Assembly (NCBI RefSeq): GCF_003057885.1
Contig: NZ_QAGK01000008.1
Coordinates: 116,140 to 180,139, forward strand
Length of the DNA: 64,000 bases
Source of the DNA: Oceaniglobus ichthyenteri
GTDB lineage: Bacteria; Pseudomonadota; Alphaproteobacteria; Rhodobacterales; Rhodobacteraceae
Direction of reading: 5' to 3'
Below are positions 24,216 to 33,267 of this stretch, piece by piece. Each line of letters begins with the position of its first letter. Within the stretch, counting starts at the first letter, position 1. The notes beneath the pieces are model-generated. The model searched no databases, had not been told where the DNA came from, and saw only the letters and a list, made by a program, of their open reading frames with translations. Made by a program: the position numbers and the translations under genes.

Positions 24216-27059
24216 TCAGCTATTCCCGATCTTTTGGGTCACATTGGCCGGGCCGCGGCCCACCGGCGAGGATTGGGCGGGCACGTCGGGATAGCTGCGC
24301 GTGGGGGTGCGCACCTTTTCGATTTTTACCCGCAGATCGAACCACGCCGCCTGTCCTGTGACCGGATCAGAGTTGGTCCACCGCATCCCGTCGCCCTTGG
24401 GCGGCAGAAGTTCGTGGATCAGATGGTTGAGCAGAAACCCCTTGGTCGCCTCGGGCGCGTCGTCTTCCAGCGCCCAGGCGCCCTTGCGTTTGCCGATGGC
24501 GTTCCAGGTCCAGATCGTGTTTTCGTTCAGCGCGGCCATATGGGCCACCGGCACGGTGATTTCGCCGTGGGTTGAAGTGACGCGTGCCCAGTCGCCTTCG
24601 GCAAATTTATGCGCCTCCCAAAGTTTTGTGGGGATATAAAGCGGGTTGTGGCCGTGGATCTGCCGCAGCCAGGCGTTTTGACTGCCCCAGGAGTGATACA
24701 TCGCCATCGGGCGCTGCGTCAGCGCGTGAATCGGGAATTCGACCGGGTCGACATAGCCGTCTTCCAGCGGGGCGTACCAGATCGGCAGCGGATCAAGCGT
24801 GGTTTTGATCCGTTCACGCAGATGTTCGGGGGGTTGGCGGGTGCCGTGGCCCATCGCGGCCAGTTGGAACCGCCGCAAAGGTTCGGAATAGAGCGTAAAG
24901 AGATAAGGTGTGGGTTTGTCATAGAGGCCGATCTTGACCGCCCAATCCTGATAGGCGGTGTTCCAGGGTTTGTAAAACTGCGCCTCTTGCGGGATATGTT
25001 CGGCCCAAAAGCCGCCGTTCTTGATATATTCATCAAGTTGCGAAGCATTGGGCGCACCGCGCCCGTGTTGGAGCGTGGACTCGGCTGCGCCATCGCCCAC
25101 CCGCCAACCCGCCAAGGGGCCTACACCGGGGCGGCGTTCGTGGTTGACGATGTAATCGGCGTAATCCTTGAACTTTTGTTCCCCGGTTTCGGTGACAAAG
25201 CCCGGCAGGTTCAGCCGCGCGCCCAGATCGCACAGGGCGGATTGGAAGCCTTTGACGTTGCGATCGGGTTCGACCACGGGCCAGCGGATCGCATCGGCGG
25301 CGGCGTCAGCCTCGCAAATCGGGCGATCGAGCAGTGAGATGCAATCGTGACGTTCCAGATAGGTGGTGTCGGGCAGGATCAGATCGGAATAGGCGACCAT
25401 TTCTGAACTGTAGGCATCGGAATAGATGATGTGCGGGATGACATAATTGCCCGTTTCATCCTTGTCCGTCAGCATTTTCATCACGCCGGAGGTGTTCATC
25501 GACGAATTCCACGCCATGTTGGCCATATACATGAACAGCGTGTCGATTTTATACGGATCACCGGCATGGGCGTTGGAAATCACCATATGCATCATGCCAT
25601 GCGATGACATCGGGTTTTCCCAGGTGAACGCCTTGTCGATGCGTGCCGGGCTGCCATCTTCGCGCAGGCACAGATCATCGGGGCCATGGGTAAAGCCCAG
25701 GTGCGGCCCATCAAGTGGTTGGCCCGGCGTGACCTTGCAATGGGGTTTGGGATGCGCTGTGGCCGGTTTTGGATAGGGCGGTTTGAACCGCATACCGCCG
25801 GGTGTTTCGACGCTGCCCAGAATGATTTGCAGATGGTGCAGGGCGCGGCAGGTTTGAAAGCCGTTGGAATGGGCGCTGATCCCGCGCATGGCGTGGAACG
25901 ACACCGGACGGCCGATCATTTTTTCATGTTTTGTGCCGCGGAAATCTGTCCAGGGCTGATCGATCTCGATCGCTTCGTCAAAGGCGACGCGGGCCAGTTC
26001 GGCGGCAATGCGGTGAATCCGGTTGGCAGTCAGGCCGATTTTCGGGCCGATCTTTTCGGGTGAATAGTCCTCCACCAGATACTTGTCGGCCATATGTTGA
26101 AACACGCTGCGGTGGGTGATGCCCGCCACGCGCCGCGCACCGGCCAGATCGGGCTGAACGCCCGGCGCATCGAAGGCCGCAGGTTTGCCGGTGGCCCGGT
26201 CGATGACCATGTGTTTGCCATCTTCGGTCGTCAGCAACAGGCCGAATTCCGGCGATTTTGGGTCTTCGTTCACCAACACCGGCGCATTGGTGAATTGCGC
26301 CAGATACGACAGATCGACCTTGCCGGCCTTCATCAGGCAATGGATCAGTGACAGGATGAACAGCCCGTCGGTGCCCGGCGTGATGCCGATCCATTCATCG
26401 GCAATGGCGTTATAGCCACTGCGGATCGGGTTCACGCCGATTACTTTGGCACCGCGCTTTTTCAGTTTGCCCAGACCCATCTTGATCGGGTTTGAATCGT
26501 GGTCTTCGGCGACGCCAAACAGCATGAACAGTTTGGTGCGCTCCCAATCGGGCTGCCCGAATTCCCAGAACGCACCACCCATGGTATAAATGCCGCCCGC
26601 CGCCATATTGACCGAACAGAACCCGCCATGGGCCGCGTAGTTGGGTGTGCCAAACGCCTGTGCCCACCACGAGGTGAAGCTTTGCGATTGATCGCGCCCG
26701 GTAAAGAACGCCAGCTTTTCAGGGGCAGTTTCGCGGATCGGTTTGAGCCATTTGACCGCGATGTCATAAGCCTCGTCCCACGAGATTTCTTCGAATTTGC
26801 CGCTGCCGCGTTCGCCGACCCGTTTCATTGGCGCGCGCAGGCGGGCGGGTGACAGATGCTGCATGATCCCGGCCGAGCCTTTGGCGCACAACACACCCTT
26901 GTTGACCGGATGATCCTTGTTGCCCTCGATATAGGCGACCTTGCCCTCTTTCATATGGACATTGATGCCGCAGCGACAGGCGCACATGTAACAGGTGGTT
27001 TGGCGCACTTCGTCGCTGACCTTGGGGGATGTATCGATTTTGGGCTGTTGAAAGGTCAT
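24216..27059 (-). CDS. soeA: Molybdopterin oxidoreductase, probable sulfite dehydrogenase catalytic subunit SoeA
   Basis: This is a 947-aa bis-MGD molybdoenzyme of the DMSO reductase superfamily. An N-terminal [4Fe-4S] motif (C23, C26, C30, C58) is followed by the catalytic domains and a C-terminal molybdopterin-dinucleotide-binding domain (GDWARVTSTHGEI). There is no twin-arginine signal, so it is cytoplasmic, as in known SoeA and unlike periplasmic DMSO or thiosulfate reductases. It sits directly downstream of xsc, pta and a sulfite exporter gene, which points to sulfite oxidation to sulfate. The gap to tauE is 22 bases, so it belongs to the same operon. Confidence 0.88.
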   Translation of the reverse strand: MTFQQPKIDTSPKVSDEVRQTTCYMCACRCGINVHMKEGKVAYIEGNKDHPVNKGVLCAKGSAGIMQHLSPARLRAPMKRVGERGSGKFEEISWDEAYDIAVKWLKPIRETAPEKLAFFTGRDQSQSFTSWWAQAFGTPNYAAHGGFCSVNMAAGGIYTMGGAFWEFGQPDWERTKLFMLFGVAEDHDSNPIKMGLGKLKKRGAKVIGVNPIRSGYNAIADEWIGITPGTDGLFILSLIHCLMKAGKVDLSYLAQFTNAPVLVNEDPKSPEFGLLLTTEDGKHMVIDRATGKPAAFDAPGVQPDLAGARRVAGITHRSVFQHMADKYLVEDYSPEKIGPKIGLTANRIHRIAAELARVAFDEAIEIDQPWTDFRGTKHEKMIGRPVSFHAMRGISAHSNGFQTCRALHHLQIILGSVETPGGMRFKPPYPKPATAHPKPHCKVTPGQPLDGPHLGFTHGPDDLCLREDGSPARIDKAFTWENPMSSHGMMHMVISNAHAGDPYKIDTLFMYMANMAWNSSMNTSGVMKMLTDKDETGNYVIPHIIYSDAYSSEMVAYSDLILPDTTYLERHDCISLLDRPICEADAAADAIRWPVVEPDRNVKGFQSALCDLGARLNLPGFVTETGEQKFKDYADYIVNHERRPGVGPLAGWRVGDGAAESTLQHGRGAPNASQLDEYIKNGGFWAEHIPQEAQFYKPWNTAYQDWAVKIGLYDKPTPYLFTLYSEPLRRFQLAAMGHGTRQPPEHLRERIKTTLDPLPIWYAPLEDGYVDPVEFPIHALTQRPMAMYHSWGSQNAWLRQIHGHNPLYIPTKLWEAHKFAEGDWARVTSTHGEITVPVAHMAALNENTIWTWNAIGKRKGAWALEDDAPEATKGFLLNHLIHELLPPKGDGMRWTNSDPVTGQAAWFDLRVKIEKVRTPTRSYPDVPAQSSPVGRGPANVTQKIGNS

Positions 27060-27081
27060 ATCGGGGCTTTCATTTGACAGG

Positions 27082-27840
27082 TCATATTACGGTACGGATC
27101 AGCCCAACAGACGCAAGCGCCATGAGCAAAGACAAACAAAACGGGCGGTAAAATCGTTCAAACCGGGGGGTGAACAACAATTGGCCACCCAACACGCCTA
27201 GCGCGGCAGGCAGGGCAAGGGCAAGACCACGCGCGGTTGCGGTGCGGTCCATCACCCCGAACCAAAGCAGCGTCACCAGCGAAATCAGCAAGGACAGCAA
27301 CAGATACAACACCAGACTGCCACGCATTTGTCGCGCCGGACTGTTTGAGGACAAAACATAAAGCGCAACGACCATGCCGCCCACACCAGCCAATCCGGTG
27401 GCGATGCCTGACAAAAATCCCGATCCGTAAAGGCCGGGTTTCGTGGCCAGAAATGCCATGCGCAATCTGGCCAACTGGGTGGTGGCCAGAACCAGGATCA
27501 GCACCAGCGCGATCAGTTTGCTGGTGGCGACATCGACATTGGTGGTCAATGCCAGACCCAGCGGCACCCCCACCGTTGAGCCAAGCACCAGGCCGGTGGT
27601 CACGCCCCGATCGGCATCGGCCCACCCGCCCCGCGCCATCAAAAGCGAAGCGGTCATTTCAAGCCACCAACAGACCGGGATCAATTCGACCGGCGGCAAG
27701 ATCATGATCGCGCTGGCCATGACCATTGCCGACAGGGCAAAACCCGAAAAGCCCCGCACAAGACCGGCAACAAATGTAAGCCCGGCCAATATCGCCAGAT
27801 GTAGTGGCGATAGATCGGTCAGGGCGGCAAGGGTGTTCAA
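27082..27840 (-). CDS. tauE: TauE/SafE family sulfite/organosulfonate exporter
   Basis: This is an integral membrane protein of about 252 aa and eight segments, family TauE/SafE, which exports sulfite or related anions. Motifs are GLVRGFSGFALSAMVMAS near the N-terminus and VGVPLGLALTTNVD. The most plausible start is TTG at 27840, which overlaps the pta stop as TTGA in the same way that many neighbours overlap as ATGA; residues upstream of it show no similarity. Its job here is probably relief of toxic sulfite released by Xsc. Family certain, start and substrate inferred. Confidence 0.8.
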   Translation of the reverse strand: MNTLAALTDLSPLHLAILAGLTFVAGLVRGFSGFALSAMVMASAIMILPPVELIPVCWWLEMTASLLMARGGWADADRGVTTGLVLGSTVGVPLGLALTTNVDVATSKLIALVLILVLATTQLARLRMAFLATKPGLYGSGFLSGIATGLAGVGGMVVALYVLSSNSPARQMRGSLVLYLLLSLLISLVTLLWFGVMDRTATARGLALALPAALGVLGGQLLFTPRFERFYRPFCLSLLMALASVGLIRTVI

Positions 27841-28778
27841 CGGGTGCCTGCGCTGCGACAGATTGCAGCCAATGCCGCCGACGCCAGGCGCGCGGCGGGT
27901 GGATCGGCGCGCGAGGTCAGAAGGATCGGCACCGACGCGCCCATGACGATGCCCGCAGCGCACCCGCCCGAAAGATAAACAAGGGATTTGAAGATCGCAT
28001 TGCCCGACACGATATCGGGCACGATGATTGCATCGGCGCGGCCGGCAACCGGATCATCGGCCATGCCCTTGGTCGCCGCACTTTCCGGCGACAGGATCAG
28101 ATCCAGCGCAAGAGGGCCGGAAAACGATGCATTCTCGATGTTTTCGCGCGCCCATTCGGCCAATTCCCGCGCTTCGCCCGAGGATGGCACAGCAGGCAGA
28201 ACGCTTTCCGTCGCGCTGAGAAATGCGACGCGCGGGTGCGCATTGCCCAGGGTGTGCAACAGATTGACGACAGCGCGGGTGGCATCATGGCGGGTTTCGA
28301 TGTTGGGGCTGACGTTGACAGCGGCATCGGAAATGGTGAGTGATCCTGTCCCGCTGGGATGGGTGATGTGGAAAATATGCACCAATCGCGCGCCCGTGCG
28401 CAGGCCCGCATCGCGGGCCAATGCGGCGCGCATGAACGTGTCGGAATGTAGATTGCCCTTCATCAACACATCGGCGTCGCCCCGTCCGCAGGCATCGGCG
28501 GCGGCCTTGCCTGCCTCGGCTTCGCCGGTGGCTTCGATCAGGGGAAAGGATGAGATATCCCAATCCAGCTTGGCCGCCTCGGCGCGGATTGCGTCGGGTT
28601 CACCGGTGAAAACCGGGTGCATGATGCCTGCTTGCGTCGCCTCATAGGCCGCTTGCATGGGCAAGGGGGCGCCGGCACGGGCAATCGCCACACGCGGCGC
28701 ACCGGCAGCGCGCGCCATTTCAAGAAGGGCAGGCGGGCAGGTGGCATCAACTGTGGTCAAAAATGGTGATTTTGCCAT
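27837..28778 (-). CDS. pta: Phosphate acetyltransferase
   Basis: This short-form phosphotransacetylase (313 aa, phosphate acetyl/butyryl transferase domain only) converts acetyl phosphate from Xsc to acetyl-CoA. Typical segments are GDADVLMKGNLHSDTFMRA, LVHIFHITHP, DAAVNVSPN, GPLALDLILSPESAATKG and a C-terminal GASVPILLTSRADPP. It is preceded by AAAGG before ATG 28778. It lies 397 bases downstream of xsc and is coupled to the exporter gene. This pathway-specific form is the usual partner of xsc in roseobacters. Confidence 0.9.
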   Translation of the reverse strand: MAKSPFLTTVDATCPPALLEMARAAGAPRVAIARAGAPLPMQAAYEATQAGIMHPVFTGEPDAIRAEAAKLDWDISSFPLIEATGEAEAGKAAADACGRGDADVLMKGNLHSDTFMRAALARDAGLRTGARLVHIFHITHPSGTGSLTISDAAVNVSPNIETRHDATRAVVNLLHTLGNAHPRVAFLSATESVLPAVPSSGEARELAEWARENIENASFSGPLALDLILSPESAATKGMADDPVAGRADAIIVPDIVSGNAIFKSLVYLSGGCAAGIVMGASVPILLTSRADPPAARLASAALAAICRSAGTR

Positions 28779-29175
28779 GGCTAGGCCTTTCTATGAATGG
28801 GCTGTGGGTTCACGCGATATTAGTCAGCATAAAGACAGCGATGAAAATAGCTTGCAACACCTGCGATGCATTCGCCCGGTCCGGCCATCGAAAACGCTCT
28901 TGAGCGCAGGTTTGACCCCAACAGCGGGATCCGTGATGCCGCAGGCGCCAGATCGGCCATCACACACGGGGCAGGCGTGGAATATGCGTTCAGTAACAAT
29001 GGGATAAGCCCCGTCACACCCGCCATCCTTTGGGTTCGGGCGCATAGGCCGTGACCGAGGGGGAATTGGGGGCTCCAATATGACACCAGCGGGTGTTCCT
29101 TTCTGGTGTCGGCCCGACGGCAAACGGTGGGCCGCGCCCCGGTTGACAGGGCGCGGTCGGTCTTTCGTGGCGCGC
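28779..29175. other. 397-base gap between xsc and pta without a convincing gene
   Basis: No open frame here has a recognisable protein or a good start. A GC stem (29132-29139 with 29149-29156) lies just after xsc. A weak minus-strand -10 (TAATAT, 28822-28817) lies about 40 bases upstream of pta, so a secondary promoter for pta-tauE-soeABC is possible. Confidence 0.5.
29132..29156 (-). terminator. Stem-loop downstream of xsc
   Basis: CCGCGCCC and GGGCGCGG pair over 8 bp with a 9-nt loop, 20 bases after the xsc stop codon. No U-tract follows on the minus strand, so it may partially terminate or stabilise the xsc transcript, giving more Xsc than downstream products. Confidence 0.5.
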
Positions 29176-30945
29176 TTATTCGGCGGCCATATCCTTGCCA
29201 TCAATACCGGCAACGGCGACGGGTTTCTTCATCGCGTCACGGCGGAACGGTTCGCCCAACTCCTGGTTCAAAAGAACCTCGATAAAGGTGGTTTTGCCGT
29301 CGTTCATCTGGGCCTTGATGGCTTTGTCCAGCGCATCGGTCAGTTCGTCCATGCCGGTGACTTGCACGCCTTCCAGACCACAGGCCTTGGCGATCCCGGC
29401 ATAGGACACTTTGGTGTCCAGTTCGGTACCGACAAAGTTGTCATCGAACCACAGGGTGGTGTTACGCTTTTCGGCGCCCCACTGATAGTTGCGGAAGATG
29501 ACCATGGTGATGGCAGGCCAATCGTCACGCCCAACCGATACCATTTCGTTCATCGAAATACCAAAGGCACCGTCACCGGCAAAGCCCACAACCGGCACGT
29601 CGGGTTGGCCGATTTTCGCGCCCAGGATCGCCGGAAAGCCATAGCCGCAAGGGCCAAACAGGCCGGGGGCCAGATATTTGCGGCTGTCCTCGAACGAAGG
29701 ATAGGCGTTGCCGATGGCACAGTTGTTGCCAATGTCAGAGCTGACAATCGCGTTTTTGGGCAGGGCCGATTGGATCGCGCGCCATGCCTGACGGGGCGAC
29801 ATTTTTTCCGGCTCGCGGTTGCGTGCGCGTTCGTTCCAGGTTGTGCCTGGATCGTCCTGTTCGTGATCAAGGCTGGTCAGTTCCTGTGCCCAAGCCGATT
29901 TGGTTTGCGAGATCAGCGCCTTACGCTCGTCACGGCCCGCGTCACCGGCGGTGTCGTCCAGCTGTGCCAAAATGCCTTCGGCAACCTTTTTCGCATCGCC
30001 AATGATGCCCACGGTCACCTTTTTGGTCAGGCCAATGCGATCAGGGTTGATATCGACCTGAATGATTTTGGCGTCCTTGGGCCAGTAATCAATGCCATAG
30101 CCGGGCAAGGTGGAAAACGGGTTCAACCGGGTGCCAAGCGCCAGCACGACATCGGCCTTTGAAATCAGCTCCATGCCGGCCTTGCTGCCGTTATAGCCCA
30201 AGGGCCCGGCAAACAGGGGGTGCGAGCCGGGAAAGGCATCATTGTGCTGATAACCCACGCACACCGGCGCATCCAGTTTTTCGGCCAAGGCCATTGATGC
30301 CTTGATCCCGTCGGCCAAAACAACGCCAGCGCCATTCAGGATCACCGGGAATTTCGCGGATGACAACAGTTCGGCCGCCTTTTTCACCGCATCTTCGCCG
30401 CCCGACGGGCGCTCAAAGCTGGTGACTTCGGGGATTTCGATATCGACCACTTGTGTCCAGAAATCGCGCGGAATGTTGATCTGGGCGGGGCCAGAGGCGC
30501 GGATCGCCTGCATGATCACGCGGTTCAATACCTCGGCAATGCGGGACGGATCGCGCACTTCTTCCTGATAGGCCACACAATCGGCGAACAGGTTCATCTG
30601 TTCCATTTCCTGAAACCCACCCTGGCCGATGGTCTTGTTCGCCGCCTGAGGTGTCACCAACAACAGTGGTGTGTGGTTCCAATAAGCGGTTTTGACCGAG
30701 GTGACAAAGTTGGTGATGCCGGGGCCGTTTTGCGCAATCATCATCGACATTTCGCCGGTGGCGCGGGTGTATCCATCGGCCATCATGCCGGCGGTCATTT
30801 CATGGGCGCAATCCCAGAATGTGATGCCCGCCTTGGGAAACAGATCGGAAATCGGCATCATAGCCGAGCCGATAATCCCAAAGGCGTGGCGAATGCCATG
30901 GGCCTGGAGCACTTTGACAAAGGCTTCTTCGGTCGTCATTTTCAT
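29176..30945 (-). CDS. xsc: Sulfoacetaldehyde acetyltransferase
   Basis: This thiamine-diphosphate enzyme cleaves sulfoacetaldehyde with phosphate to acetyl phosphate and sulfite, the desulfonating step of taurine degradation. The 589-aa protein matches Xsc: it opens with MKMTTEEAFVKVLQAHGI, HAFGIIGSAMMPISDLFP is the family N-terminal block, the catalytic Glu lies in DCAHEMTAGMMADGYTR, and the ThDP motif is VVGFAGDGAFGIS followed by FRNYQWGAEKRN. It is the first gene of the xsc-pta-tauE-soeABC set. TauR-type repeats and a TATAAT -10 lie upstream. Confidence 0.96.
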   Translation of the reverse strand: MKMTTEEAFVKVLQAHGIRHAFGIIGSAMMPISDLFPKAGITFWDCAHEMTAGMMADGYTRATGEMSMMIAQNGPGITNFVTSVKTAYWNHTPLLLVTPQAANKTIGQGGFQEMEQMNLFADCVAYQEEVRDPSRIAEVLNRVIMQAIRASGPAQINIPRDFWTQVVDIEIPEVTSFERPSGGEDAVKKAAELLSSAKFPVILNGAGVVLADGIKASMALAEKLDAPVCVGYQHNDAFPGSHPLFAGPLGYNGSKAGMELISKADVVLALGTRLNPFSTLPGYGIDYWPKDAKIIQVDINPDRIGLTKKVTVGIIGDAKKVAEGILAQLDDTAGDAGRDERKALISQTKSAWAQELTSLDHEQDDPGTTWNERARNREPEKMSPRQAWRAIQSALPKNAIVSSDIGNNCAIGNAYPSFEDSRKYLAPGLFGPCGYGFPAILGAKIGQPDVPVVGFAGDGAFGISMNEMVSVGRDDWPAITMVIFRNYQWGAEKRNTTLWFDDNFVGTELDTKVSYAGIAKACGLEGVQVTGMDELTDALDKAIKAQMNDGKTTFIEVLLNQELGEPFRRDAMKKPVAVAGIDGKDMAAE

Positions 30946-30978
30946 GGTGGTTATCCCCTATGGCTGTTTGCCTGTCTC

Positions 30979-31035
30979 ATTATATCCAATCCTGACCCAA
31001 GGTTAGGGCCAGATGCCCTGGCTGAATAGGTCCAG
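30979..31035 (-). promoter_or_regulatory. xsc promoter with two TauR-type direct repeats
   Basis: On the minus strand, CTGGACCTAT (31035-31026) and CTGGCCCTAA (31012-31003) form direct repeats 23 bp apart. A perfect -10 TATAAT lies at 30984-30979, but there is no consensus -35; the proximal repeat occupies that place, as expected for an activator-dependent promoter. The repeat unit resembles CTGGAC(C/T)TAA reported for TauR of Rhodobacter capsulatus. Confidence 0.75.
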
Positions 31036-31040
31036 GTGTA

Positions 31041-31069
31041 AATTAATGAGACATAACATCTCAATAATT
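31041..31069. promoter_or_regulatory. Inverted repeat upstream of the xsc TauR sites
   Basis: AATTAATGAGA and TCTCAATAATT form an 11-bp inverted repeat (10 of 11 pairs) separated by 7 bases. It lies upstream of the TauR repeats and 86 bases from the tauR stop codon. It could be an operator for another regulator or a weak terminator for tauR. Confidence 0.4.
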
Positions 31070-31154
31070 CACATTGGAAATACGTGTACCTGTAATCTTG
31101 GTAAAAAGCGAGTCTTTCATCGCCACGACGGGGTGCCGCGCCCAAACCCGATGC

Positions 31155-32609
31155 TCAAGACTGCAAATGGCGCGCGATGCGCAGGATGCCGGGGCGAATC
31201 TGCGGTGTGGGAATTGAGGAATAAGCCAGCCGGTAAAAGTTGCGCGGCCCGTCCGGGCTGGCAAAAAACGGATGACCCGGTTCAATCAACACAGACTCGG
31301 CGCGCAGGGTTTGCGCGATTTCGGCCATATCCACCCGATCTGGCGCGCGCATCCACAGGGATGACCCCCCAAAGCTGCCCCGCCCGGCAACCGTAAGGCC
31401 CGCCTCGGCAATGGCGGATTCCATTTCGCGGCGGCGGTCGTGATAAGCGCGATCCATCCGGCGCAGTTGCGCATCATAGTGACCCAGGCTGAGAAAATAC
31501 GCGGTTGTGCGTTGGATATGACCGGGCACATGGCGCAACACGGTTGAGCGCAGCGCGCGCGCCTCACGGATAAACGGCGCCGATCCCACCAGATATCCCA
31601 GACGCAGGCCCGGAAACAGCGATTTGGAAAAGCTGCCCACGTAAATGACCCGCCCATCGGTATCGAGTGATTTCAGCGCCGGCGAGGGGGATTTGAGGAA
31701 CGACATCTCAAACTCGTAATCATCCTCGACGATCAGCATGTCGTGTGCGGCGGCACGCTCCAACAACGCGCGCCGCCGCGCCAGGGGCATGGTGGCGGTG
31801 GTGGGGCATTGATGGCTGGGCGTGGTAAACACAACATTGGTATCGGGCGGCACCAGTTCGGGCACCAACCCGTCGCAATCCACCGGAATCGTCTGAAGAT
31901 TACAGCGTGATTGCAGCAGGATATCGCGCAGCGCGGGATAACACGGATCTTCGAACGCGGCGCGGCGGCGTTGGGTCAAAAGAACCTGTGCCGCCAGCCA
32001 TAATGCGTTCTGTGCCCCCATGGTGATCAGAATTTCATTGGGTTCGGCCAGAATACCGCGCCGTGGCAACGAATGGCGGGCGATGAATTCAACCAGTTTC
32101 GGATCGTCGGATTCATAATAATCCGCAGTCAGCGCGCCAAAATCCCGCTGTCCCAACGCCTGAACGGCGCATTGGCGCCAATTGGCATGGTCAAACAGCG
32201 TCGGGTCGGTTTGGCCATAGATGAACGGAAACCGATATTTTTGCCAGTCGGCAGGTTTGATCATGCCCGACCCGCCGCTAAACCGCTGCCCCAAAGCGCG
32301 GGTCCAATCCACCTTGTCAATGCGGGGGGCGGGGGTGAAATCATGAGGCTGTGGCGCGTTTTCGGAAACGAAATACCCCGATCTGCCTTTGGCGGTCAGA
32401 TAATCATCGGCCAGAAGTTCGGTAAAGGCCAGTGTCACGGTGATCCGGCTGACGCCCAGATGTTTGGCCAGTTGCCGCGATGACGGCAGCCGTTCACCGG
32501 GGCGAAACCGTCCCGAAAGGATTCCGGCCGCGACCATGGTCTGTATCTGCTTTTGCAGCGTGCCTTCGGCGCGGGGATCAAAGAAGAATGTATCGGGGGC
32601 GATGGGCAT
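31155..32609 (-). CDS. tauR: MocR-type (GntR/aminotransferase) regulator of taurine genes
   Basis: This 484-aa MocR-family regulator has an N-terminal GntR winged helix (GRFRPGERLPSSRQLAKHLGV, SRITVTLAFTELLADDYL) joined to a type I aminotransferase-like domain. The PLP-site segment is VIYVGSFSKSLFPGLRLGYLVG, with Lys in SFSKS retained. TauR homologues activate tpa and other taurine genes, sensing PLP and taurine. The gene lies directly upstream of xsc in the same direction. Paired CTGGACCTAA-like repeats occur 5 bases upstream of its own start, before xsc and before tpa, supporting the name and suggesting autoregulation. Confidence 0.9.
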   Translation of the reverse strand: MPIAPDTFFFDPRAEGTLQKQIQTMVAAGILSGRFRPGERLPSSRQLAKHLGVSRITVTLAFTELLADDYLTAKGRSGYFVSENAPQPHDFTPAPRIDKVDWTRALGQRFSGGSGMIKPADWQKYRFPFIYGQTDPTLFDHANWRQCAVQALGQRDFGALTADYYESDDPKLVEFIARHSLPRRGILAEPNEILITMGAQNALWLAAQVLLTQRRRAAFEDPCYPALRDILLQSRCNLQTIPVDCDGLVPELVPPDTNVVFTTPSHQCPTTATMPLARRRALLERAAAHDMLIVEDDYEFEMSFLKSPSPALKSLDTDGRVIYVGSFSKSLFPGLRLGYLVGSAPFIREARALRSTVLRHVPGHIQRTTAYFLSLGHYDAQLRRMDRAYHDRRREMESAIAEAGLTVAGRGSFGGSSLWMRAPDRVDMAEIAQTLRAESVLIEPGHPFFASPDGPRNFYRLAYSSIPTPQIRPGILRIARHLQS

Positions 32610-32613
32610 TTCA

Positions 32614-32645
32614 TTGGACCTATGGATAGGGCATTCTGGACCTAA
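32614..32645. promoter_or_regulatory. TauR-type direct repeats upstream of tauR
   Basis: TTGGACCTAT (32614-32623) and CTGGACCTAA (32636-32645) are direct repeats 22 bp apart, ending 5 bases from the tauR start codon. The second matches the published R. capsulatus TauR unit exactly. Binding here would cover the tauR start region, consistent with autorepression. Confidence 0.75.
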
Positions 32646-32781
32646 CCTTGATCACAAGCAAGATGGCATGTGGATTTCATTACCGGGTCTTTGGCGACGA
32701 TAAGCCCCGTTTGAAAAGCCGGGCGATTGCGCCTTGGCCGCACGTCGGTATAGTGCGCCCTTTGAGAGGGATGGAGAGATC

Positions 32782-33267
32782 ATGGGCGTGAGCGTTGGCA
32801 TCATCATGGGCAGTCAATCGGATTGGCCAACCATGCGCCTTGCGGGCGAGGTGTTGGATGAACTGGGTGTGGCCTATGAGGCGCGAATCGTATCGGCCCA
32901 CCGCACGCCGGATCGATTGTGGGCCTATGGCAAGGACGCGGCAGAGCGTGGATTGCAGGTGATCATCGCCGGGGCCGGCGGGGCGGCGCATTTGCCCGGC
33001 ATGATGGCCAGCAAAACCCGGGTGCCGGTGATCGGTGTGCCGATCCAGACCAAGGCGCTGAGCGGGGTGGATTCACTTTATTCTATCGTTCAGATGCCGC
33101 GTGGCTATCCCGTGGCCACCATGGCGATCGGCGCGGCGGGGGCGGCCAATGCCGGACTGATGGCCGCCGGTATTCTGGCGCTGCACGATCCCGAACTGGC
33201 GGCGCGGCTGGATGCCTGGCGCGCGGCGCTGTCGGCATCAATTCCCGAGGAGCCTGTGGATGAGTAA
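32782..33267 (+). CDS. purE: N5-carboxyaminoimidazole ribonucleotide mutase
   Basis: PurE converts N5-CAIR to CAIR in purine biosynthesis. The 161-aa protein has [12 protein letters not shown] at the N-terminus (substrate phosphate loop), the active-site [10 protein letters not shown] and [11 protein letters not shown], and [19 protein letters not shown]. The ATG at 32782 is preceded by GGAGAG; the longer frame from 32734 is not supported. Its end overlaps the purK start by 8 bases. Confidence 0.96.
   Translation: MGVSVGIIMGSQSDWPTMRLAGEVLDELGVAYEARIVSAHRTPDRLWAYGKDAAERGLQVIIAGAGGAAHLPGMMASKTRVPVIGVPIQTKALSGVDSLYSIVQMPRGYPVATMAIGAAGAANAGLMAAGILALHDPELAARLDAWRAALSASIPEEPVDE

Noticed and set aside
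24216..27059. Reading the molybdoenzyme as DMSO, thiosulfate or polysulfide reductase
   Set aside because: The absence of a twin-arginine signal and the xsc-pta-tauE neighbours favour a cytoplasmic sulfite dehydrogenase; not excluded by sequence alone.
28824..29213. 129-codon minus-strand frame between xsc and pta
   Set aside because: It starts inside xsc in another frame and has no family similarity; the CPVCDG segment alone is too little for a zinc-ribbon call.
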